A program made the position numbers and the translations under genes. Of a stretch of DNA of 27,412 nucleotides, positions 22,837 through 27,412 are shown piece after piece. The stretch covers positions 1-27,412 of the forward strand of contig CAJUMR010000035.1 of assembly GCA_910587475.1 (NCBI GenBank), written 5' to 3'. The DNA comes from an uncultured Muribaculaceae bacterium (lineage in GTDB: Bacteria > Bacteroidota > Bacteroidia > Bacteroidales > Muribaculaceae). The notes under the pieces were generated by a model that was not told where the DNA came from, ran no database searches, and saw only the letters and a list, made by a program, of their open reading frames with translations. Numbering within the stretch: the first letter of the stretch is position 1; the number at the start of each line of letters is the position of its first letter.

Positions 22837-24321
22837 ATGAGCATGTCGAGACGCAACGAAAAACCATTGGTCAACTTCGCGCAACTGCTGCGCATCATCG
22901 GATTGCTGATGATGTTCGAGGCCATGTTCATGATATTCCCTGCTGCCACATGCCTGTACTACGGCGAGAGCGACTGGCTGCCCTTTGCCGGCACAGCAGC
23001 TCTGACCGGTGGCCTCGGGGCATTGCTTATGTCAAGAATCAGACCGACAACAGGCCACATGGGCAAACGCGATGGCTTTCTGCTCACATCGCTGGTATGG
23101 ATCATTTTTTCGATTTTCGGCATGCTGCCGTTTCTCACCTGCTCGTTACCGCTGTCGGTCAGCGACGCTTTTTTCGAAGCTATGTCAGGCTTCACGACCA
23201 CAGGCGCTTCAGTTCTCGACAACGTCGTCGGCATGAGCCACGGCATTCTGCTGTGGCGTGCCATGATGCAGTGGCTCGGCGGCATGGGCATAATTCTCTT
23301 CACTCTTGCCGTTGTCCCTATGCTCAACCATTCGGGAGGCATGCAGATGTTCAACGCCGAAGTCACAGGCATAACCCACGACAAGATCAGACCTCGTATA
23401 AGCCAGACAGCCAAAAGCCTGTGGATGATCTACATTTCACTGACCATCATCCTGATAGTCCTGCTGTGGGCCGGACCGATGGACCTGTTCGACAGCATCT
23501 GCCACGCTTTCGGAGCCATTTCCACGGGTGGCTTCTCCACAGAAACCCTCAACATTGTATCCTACCACTCGGTCTATGTCAAGGTCGTTCTGACCATATT
23601 CATGTTTCTCGGAGGTGTGAACTTCGGTCTGATCTACCGCACCATACTCGGCAACTTCTCCGCTCTCAGACGCAACGACGTACTCCGCTCCTATCTGCTG
23701 ACAATAGCCGTATTCTACGTCCTGTTCGTGGTGTCGATCATCATGAGAGGATGTGCCGACTCATGGCAGGCTCTGACAATCGACCCTCTGTTCCAGATCG
23801 TCTCAACCATCACATCGACAGGCTATTCATCTGCCAACTATGAAGCTTGGGGGCCATTCGTTCTGTCGCTGATGTTTGTGCTGATGTTTTCAGGCGCTTG
23901 CGCAGGTTCGACAAGCGGTGGCGCCAAGATCGACCGTGTCCTGTTTCTGTTCAAAAACTGCAAGAACGAGATCTACCGCTGCATCCATCCCAACTCTGTT
24001 ATGTCGGTGAGGATCAACGGCAAAGTCGTAAGCTCTGACCTGGTCAATAAAGTGATCGCGTTTCTCTGTATCTACATGCTGCTGGTCGTGGCCGGAGGCC
24101 TCGTGCTCTCAGCCTTCGAAGTGCCGCTGATCGATGCCTTCTTCTCGGCATTCTCATGCGTCTCAAACACAGGCCTCGGCTCAGGCATAACCGGCTATGG
24201 CAGCTCTTATGAGATCCTGCCCGATGCCGGCAAATGGGTATTGTCGCTCCTGATGTTGATCGGGCGTCTCGAGATATTCACAGTCCTGCTGCTTTTCACG
24301 CCCGCATTCTGGCATAAATAA
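22837..24321 (+). CDS. trkH: Trk potassium uptake channel TrkH
   Basis: This is an inner-membrane potassium-translocating subunit of 494 residues. It is very hydrophobic, with four pore repeats whose filter segments are visible: TTTGAS near 121, STGGFS near 229, STGYSS near 327 and NTGLGS near 444. These give the four-glycine selectivity filter of the TrkH/KtrB superfamily. LMFSGACAGSTSGGAKIDR follows the third repeat, as in other TrkH proteins. The start could be this ATG or the ATG two codons on. It is the last gene of the operon; only a weak G/C-rich hairpin lies in the 30 nt before convergent yqgE. Confidence 0.94.
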   Translation: MSMSRRNEKPLVNFAQLLRIIGLLMMFEAMFMIFPAATCLYYGESDWLPFAGTAALTGGLGALLMSRIRPTTGHMGKRDGFLLTSLVWIIFSIFGMLPFLTCSLPLSVSDAFFEAMSGFTTTGASVLDNVVGMSHGILLWRAMMQWLGGMGIILFTLAVVPMLNHSGGMQMFNAEVTGITHDKIRPRISQTAKSLWMIYISLTIILIVLLWAGPMDLFDSICHAFGAISTGGFSTETLNIVSYHSVYVKVVLTIFMFLGGVNFGLIYRTILGNFSALRRNDVLRSYLLTIAVFYVLFVVSIIMRGCADSWQALTIDPLFQIVSTITSTGYSSANYEAWGPFVLSLMFVLMFSGACAGSTSGGAKIDRVLFLFKNCKNEIYRCIHPNSVMSVRINGKVVSSDLVNKVIAFLCIYMLLVVAGGLVLSAFEVPLIDAFFSAFSCVSNTGLGSGITGYGSSYEILPDAGKWVLSLLMLIGRLEIFTVLLLFTPAFWHK

Positions 24322-24351
24322 TCCGACTATTAGTGGGGGGGTAGCGCCCTC

Positions 24352-24963
24352 TTAATTGGCGCGGATATCGCGGGGGAAAAAACGCCATGCCCTATAAGCC
24401 TCACCCATGCGTCTCACAAACCGGTGCCAATAAGCGTCACCTTCGCCCGTGAGCAACTGATGACGGTCGGCCGGCGAGTCGGCCACCGCCCACGTTTCGC
24501 CATCGAGTTCCTGCTTCAGTTGCTCAGAATCCCAACCGCTGTAACCGATGAAAAAACGTAGCACACCGTCGAGGGGATAACCGCTGTTGACATAGTCGAT
24601 GGCCATGTCGAAATCGCCTCCAAGATACAATCCGGGGGCAAATTCCTTTGCACCGGGAAAAACACTCTCGCCCAGCGTGTGCATGAACACCATCCTGTCG
24701 ATACCCACCGGACCACCACAATAGACCTCTACGCCACAATTTGCATCTACGCCTTCGAGATACTCATCAAGAGTGTGACCGGTCGGTGCATTCATCACCA
24801 GTCCCAGCGCACCGTCATCGACCGTGTAATCCACAAGCGTGATGACACCGTGGTTAAAATATGATTCCGAAAGAAACGGTTCGGCTACAAGCAGCGAACC
24901 GGGTGCGATCGCCGAAGGACGAACGGTTCGGATTTTAAGTATTGAAGTCGACAGATCTTTCAT
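24352..24963 (-). CDS. YqgE/AlgH family protein (DUF179)
   Basis: The 203-residue protein shows the family features: GSLLVAEPFLSESYFNHGVI at the start, then ALGLVMNAPT, VYCGGPVGIDRMVFMHT and FFIGYSGWDSEQLKQEL, with W-x-V following. The YqgE/AlgH family is widespread in Bacteroidota and Proteobacteria. Its molecular function is unresolved, and the old AlgH regulator label should not be taken as proof. No signal peptide is present, so it is cytoplasmic. It is convergent with trkH, 30 nt apart. No TAnnTTTG element precedes it, but a 13-bp inverted repeat lies 17 nt upstream of the ATG. Confidence 0.9.
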   Translation of the reverse strand: MKDLSTSILKIRTVRPSAIAPGSLLVAEPFLSESYFNHGVITLVDYTVDDGALGLVMNAPTGHTLDEYLEGVDANCGVEVYCGGPVGIDRMVFMHTLGESVFPGAKEFAPGLYLGGDFDMAIDYVNSGYPLDGVLRFFIGYSGWDSEQLKQELDGETWAVADSPADRHQLLTGEGDAYWHRFVRRMGEAYRAWRFFPRDIRAN

Positions 24964-24979
24964 CTCTCATATAATATTA

Positions 24980-24992
24980 AATGTTGAACATT
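24980..24992. promoter_or_regulatory. inverted repeat upstream of yqgE
   Basis: AATGTT-G-AACATT is a perfect 6+1+6 palindrome 17 nt before the yqgE ATG. It has the size and symmetry of a dimeric repressor site, but the region is A/T-rich and no regulator is suggested. Confidence 0.25.
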
Positions 24993-25090
24993 ATTTGAAT
25001 CGTCTCCGGCGGGTCATTTCGACAAGCCGGATCATACTCTCTCATACATAGATAACATTCCCGGAGCCGAATGGATCGCCTGCAGTCTCT

Positions 25091-25135
25091 AAAAAAATCA
25101 AAATAGACTAAGGCTCGGCTTCATAAACCGGGCCT
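25091..25135 (-). terminator. terminator of the uracil-DNA-glycosylase-like gene
   Basis: On the minus strand AGGC-C-CGG pairs with CCG-A-GCCT around a 9-nt loop, followed by TAGTCTATTTTGA and seven T. The stem begins inside the TAG stop codon of the gene. Confidence 0.6.
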
Positions 25136-25715
25136 AAAGAATGCCCGTCGCTTCGAGCAAACGCCTGTAGTATTCTGCTTTTACCTCGGCTTTCATCGGA
25201 TAAGCGCGGCTCGTCGACGGCATACGCCACACCGACAATCCGCCGGGAGCCTCGACACACTCTCCCATCTTCGGCACTTCGGTTCCCGTCAGATCTGCCA
25301 CTACTCCCGCCGCCTTCTCGCCGGTCGTCGCCACGGTCCGGCAATCGGGCATCGACTCCAGCAGATCATAGAGCGGCACCGGCTCAACGATCTCAAGATA
25401 CTTATCCGACGCATTACCTTTCAAGCGCCTGACCTTTCGCGCTGTGTCATTGAGTGCGATATGCTTTTCCGTCATCAGAGACTTAACCGCATCCAAGTCA
25501 AACCGCTTCATGCTTTCGTCATAGAGCGCATTCTTATCCCCCAGAAATATCAGGCCCATTATACGCCAGAAATCATTGGTCGGGTTAGGATAGTAGAAAT
25601 CCATGCTCCAGCGGTGATCGCCGGGAGGGAAAGTGCCCATGATGAGAACTTTCGCCCCGTCAGGAACAAACGGAGCCCACGGATGCTCCTCAATCTTGAT
25701 AACTTCGTTGTCCAT
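25134..25715 (-). CDS. uracil-DNA glycosylase superfamily protein
   Basis: The product has 193 residues. Motif 1, GTFPPG at 27-32 followed by FYYPNPTNDFW, occupies the place of the water-activating loop in Mug/TDG-type glycosylases. The C-terminal MPSTSRAYP near 168-176 corresponds to the second, DNA-intercalating motif. A central TTGEKAAGV strand-helix suits the fold. These enzymes remove uracil or mispaired bases, but the residues here (GTFPP rather than GINPG or GQDPY) do not define the substrate. A TAGATTTG promoter lies 16 nt upstream, and the stop codon overlaps the terminator stem, so the gene is monocistronic. Confidence 0.75.
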   Translation of the reverse strand: MDNEVIKIEEHPWAPFVPDGAKVLIMGTFPPGDHRWSMDFYYPNPTNDFWRIMGLIFLGDKNALYDESMKRFDLDAVKSLMTEKHIALNDTARKVRRLKGNASDKYLEIVEPVPLYDLLESMPDCRTVATTGEKAAGVVADLTGTEVPKMGECVEAPGGLSVWRMPSTSRAYPMKAEVKAEYYRRLLEATGIL

Positions 25716-25731
25716 AATTCCTATTTTTTTG

Positions 25732-25739
25732 CAAATCTA
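25732..25739 (-). promoter_or_regulatory. promoter of the uracil-DNA-glycosylase-like gene, TAGATTTG
   Basis: On the minus strand TAGATTTG fits TAnnTTTG, 16 nt before the ATG at 25715. It begins two bases after the T-tract of the cupin gene's terminator. Confidence 0.5.
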
Positions 25740-25741
25740 CG

Positions 25742-25794
25742 AAAAAAAGTGTCTGCAGACTCCTTATAGCAGCCTGCAGACACCTTATTTTTTT
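25742..25794 (-). terminator. strong terminator after the cupin gene
   Basis: GTGTCTGCAG (25749-25758) and CTGCAGACAC (25774-25783) form a perfect 10-bp stem with a 15-nt loop. On the minus strand seven T follow directly. A/T-runs flank both sides, so it could also work on the plus strand. Confidence 0.85.
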
Positions 25795-25822
25795 CTTTAC
25801 ATTATTATAGGCCGGGACTTTT

Positions 25823-26149
25823 TCAAGCCTTGATACGGATCAACATTACCTTGGCCTTGTCGAGCGCAAGCACTGTGTGGGCTGTGTTGGCCGGCATAAG
25901 TATCGAATTGCCCGTTTCAAGATGCTGACGCTGATCGTCGATTTCAAATTCGACCGAACCTTCGATCACATAAACCATCACATCGCGGTCAACAGAGTGG
26001 CGTGCAAGCATTACTCCTTTGTCAAAAGCCAACAGCTTCACCGAACCATTATCGTTTGAGAACACATCTTTTGTAACGACTTCGCCGTTGACATATTCAA
26101 GTTCGTTGGCCAATCTTAACGGGGTTTTGATTTCTTCTTGAGTTTTCAT
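25823..26149 (-). CDS. small cupin-domain protein
   Basis: From the ATG at 26149 (MKTQEEIKTP) this is a 108-residue single cupin barrel. GVMLARHSVDRDVMVYVIEGSVEFEID forms the first conserved motif and LETGNSILMPANTAHTVLAL the second. His in ARH and in TAH are likely metal ligands, although the first motif lacks the full H-x-H-x(3,4)-E pattern. Such proteins bind small molecules or sense metals; no substrate can be given. The frame also extends to an ATG at 26179, but those ten codons (NNKQQNTYD) look like the A/T-rich untranslated leader usual in this phylum. It is flanked by terminators on both sides and is probably transcribed alone. Confidence 0.8.
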   Translation of the reverse strand: MKTQEEIKTPLRLANELEYVNGEVVTKDVFSNDNGSVKLLAFDKGVMLARHSVDRDVMVYVIEGSVEFEIDDQRQHLETGNSILMPANTAHTVLALDKAKVMLIRIKA

Positions 26150-26251
26150 ATCGTAAGTGTTTTGTTGTTTATTATTCATTTACTTCTGAAACATCTCACA
26201 ACCCGAATGGTTGACCGCATTTGAATTCTTTAACCTATCATCACCTGCGAC

Positions 26252-26285
26252 AAAAAAAGAGGCCGGCAGACTCATGCAGTCGCCG
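26252..26285 (-). terminator. terminator of efp
   Basis: On the minus strand CGGCGAC pairs with GTCTGCCG (one mismatch) around a 7-nt loop, and CCTC plus seven T follow. It lies about 40 nt past the efp stop. Confidence 0.7.
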
Positions 26286-26325
26286 ACCCTTTTGTTGGAT
26301 AATAGAAATAATTATGATCTAAGGC

Positions 26326-26892
26326 TTAGGCCTTGATGCGTTCAACATAGCTACCGTCGCGGGTATCGATGCGCACTTTATCACCGATGTTGCAGAACAG
26401 CGGCACACGCACTTCTGCTCCCGTTTCTACCGTAGCGGGCTTAAGAGTGTTGGTCGCTGTGTCACCCTTGATGCCGGGTTCGGTATAGGTGATTTCGAGA
26501 ACAACGCTTGTCGGCATTTCGCATGTCAGGATAGTTTCTGATGCTGCGTGAACCATCGCTTCGCAGATATCGCCTTCCTTGAGGAACTGAACGCCCTCGA
26601 TGCTTTCGCCGGGGATGGCCACCTGTTCAAAGGTTTCGGTGTGCATGAAGTTGTAGCCCATGTCATCCTTGTAGAGATACTGATAAGGACGGCGTTCGAT
26701 GCGGACTTCGTCAACCTTTACGCCCGAGTTCCATGTTTTGTCGATGATACGGCCGGTCTTCACATTGCGAAGCTTTGTGCGGACGAAAGCCGGACCCTTG
26801 CCGGGCTTTACATGGAGAAATTCTACAATAAAGAAATAGTTGCCGTCGATATCGAGGCACATGCCGTTTTTAAAATCAGCTGTAGTTGCCAT
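26326..26892 (-). CDS. efp: elongation factor P
   Basis: EF-P enters the ribosomal E site and relieves stalling at consecutive prolines. The 188-residue product has the usual three domains: the N-terminal KOW-like domain with VKPGKGPAF, where Lys32 at the loop tip is the residue that acts at the peptidyl-transferase centre, and two OB-folds. The final part, GDKVRIDTRDGSYVERIKA, is the conserved C-terminal signature. The lysine tip rules out the arginine-rhamnosylation (EarP) type; no modification enzyme is in the window. A TAACTTTG promoter lies 87 nt upstream and the leader contains a hairpin. Confidence 0.97.
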   Translation of the reverse strand: MATTADFKNGMCLDIDGNYFFIVEFLHVKPGKGPAFVRTKLRNVKTGRIIDKTWNSGVKVDEVRIERRPYQYLYKDDMGYNFMHTETFEQVAIPGESIEGVQFLKEGDICEAMVHAASETILTCEMPTSVVLEITYTEPGIKGDTATNTLKPATVETGAEVRVPLFCNIGDKVRIDTRDGSYVERIKA

Positions 26893-26945
26893 AAAATGAG
26901 TTGATTATAATTATGCAGTGATTAATTTGTAAATCATTTTCAGTC

Positions 26946-26987
26946 AGGCGACGCCACAACGGCTACGCCTAAGCAAACGCAAAGTTA
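26946..26987 (-). promoter_or_regulatory. efp promoter (TAACTTTG) and 5'-end leader hairpin
   Basis: On the minus strand TAACTTTG at 26987-26980 fits TAnnTTTG. About ten bases on, AGGCG-ta-GCC-gttgt-GGC-gt-CGCCT (26970-26946) folds into a two-helix stem with a symmetric internal loop. A further 53 A/T-rich nt precede the ATG. Confidence 0.55.
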
Positions 26988-27123
26988 CTCATTTATTTCG
27001 AATTAACCGCAGAAAAAAGACACCTCTAACAAAAACGTCCGCCATTTTTTCTCTATTCAGCCCACTCTTTTGGCATCCACTCCATCGCTGATTTGTCAAC
27101 CGCCACGCTACAACCTACCCGTC
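26988..27123. other. spacer without a recognisable gene
   Basis: I see no supported coding frame on either strand and no clear hairpin terminator for the minus-strand genes to the right. Short T-runs occur on the minus strand. Confidence 0.4.
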
Positions 27124-27243
27124 TCACACCCGGCCAAACCACCCCACAGCGGGGATGCACATACCGCCCGACAACTGAATGCCAATGGCAATCAGCATCA
27201 CCAACGCCCCCAACAGGCGGCGATATGCTCCGGTCACTGTCAT
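27124..27243 (-). CDS. possible 39-residue membrane peptide
   Basis: A minus-strand ATG 14 nt after the stop of the partial gene opens a 39-codon frame. A basic start (MTVTGAYRR) is followed by a hydrophobic stretch LLGALVMLIAIGIQLSGG and a short tail ending FGRV. This could be a small membrane protein co-transcribed with its neighbour. The frame is short enough to arise by chance and I recognise no family. Confidence 0.3.
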   Translation of the reverse strand: MTVTGAYRRLLGALVMLIAIGIQLSGGMCIPAVGWFGRV

Positions 27244-27257
27244 TATTCCATTATCCT

Positions 27258-27412
27258 TTACCGATAGTTTTCACTTAGGTCACCATCGTATATGTCATAT
27301 AATTTTAATAAGTTATCGTCTGTAAAGGTACCCTTAGCCACCTTCCAGGCAACACACAATATAAGTCCTACGGGTCCCAAAAAAGGGGCTAGACCATCGT
27401 TTATCCTTATAT
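27258..27412 (-). CDS. C-terminal part of a membrane protein, truncated by the window edge
   Basis: An open minus-strand frame enters from the right edge and ends at a TAA, giving the last 50 residues of a protein. It contains a hydrophobic segment (LAPFLGPVGLILCVAWKVAKG) and then an acidic, tyrosine-rich tail (TDDNLLKLYDIYDGDLSENYR). The amino-acid pattern and the lack of stops suggest a true coding end with one membrane helix near the C-terminus. The family cannot be named from this piece. Confidence 0.55.
   Translation of the reverse strand, partial: IRINDGLAPFLGPVGLILCVAWKVAKGTFTDDNLLKLYDIYDGDLSENYR

Noticed and set aside
22593..23843. 416-codon frame overlapping trkA and trkH
   Set aside because: It is extremely Arg/His/Ser-rich, lies out of frame with two well-conserved genes, and has no recognisable domain.
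26150..26179. Ten-codon N-terminal extension of the cupin protein
   Set aside because: The codons form an A/T-rich leader typical of untranslated sequence here and lie outside the cupin fold.
1..27412. CRISPR arrays, insertion sequences, prophage or tRNA genes
   Set aside because: No regularly spaced repeats, transposase or integrase frames, or cloverleaf sequences were seen on either strand.

Overview
The window looks like ordinary chromosome from a member of the Bacteroidota, order Bacteroidales, probably a Muribaculaceae-like gut commensal. The family level is inferred from overall feel, not proven. The order-level evidence is visible: repeated TAnnTTTG -7 promoter elements, four of them with a TTG/TTTG box 19-20 nt upstream; A/T-rich start contexts without Shine-Dalgarno sequences; lipoprotein and outer-membrane families typical of the group (PCMD-like lipoprotein, small beta-barrel, DUF6377-type membrane regulator); a long Bacteroidota-type LptF/G permease; and a RibBA fusion. 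I see no prophage, insertion sequence, CRISPR array, tRNA or rRNA.

Layout. 1-4404 (+): promoter, dnaE (replicative polymerase) and trxA. 4437-7615 (-): convergent hairpin, a possible fossil gene tail, ribBA and a directly abutting LptF/G-family permease. 7669-9740 (-): a PCMD-like lipoprotein followed by an outer-membrane beta-barrel. These are divergent from a + strand lipoprotein at 9868-11136. 11169-14712 (+): terminator, promoter, mutL and a DUF6377-type TPR/transmembrane/HTH protein 2 nt behind it. 14713-15187: a gene-free 475 bp stretch with a full promoter and a strong terminator about 235 bp apart, a candidate small RNA gene. 15188-16324 (+): an ATP-grasp-like protein. 16338-16688 (-): an Ala/Lys-rich helical protein. 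16786-19233 (+): priA. 19333-24321 (+): one tight operon of a 58-residue membrane protein, dxs, trkA and trkH. 24352-26987 (-): yqgE, a uracil-DNA-glycosylase-superfamily protein, a cupin and efp, most with their own terminators or promoters. 27124-27412 (-): a truncated membrane protein running off the window, and a possible 39-residue ORF.

The genes are mostly housekeeping: replication and restart (dnaE, priA), mismatch and base repair (mutL, UDG-like), redox (trxA), riboflavin and isoprenoid precursors (ribBA, dxs), LPS export (lptF/G), potassium uptake (trkAH) and translation (efp). The less ordinary observations are the candidate RNA at about 14854-15118, three genes whose promoter lies 4-7 nt from the start codon (likely leaderless or nearly so), hairpins at the predicted 5' ends of three transcripts, a complete-looking PHP metal site in DnaE, a MutL whose C-terminal endonuclease motifs are eroded, and an ATP-grasp-like protein of unknown substrate. 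No convincing new multi-gene system is visible.
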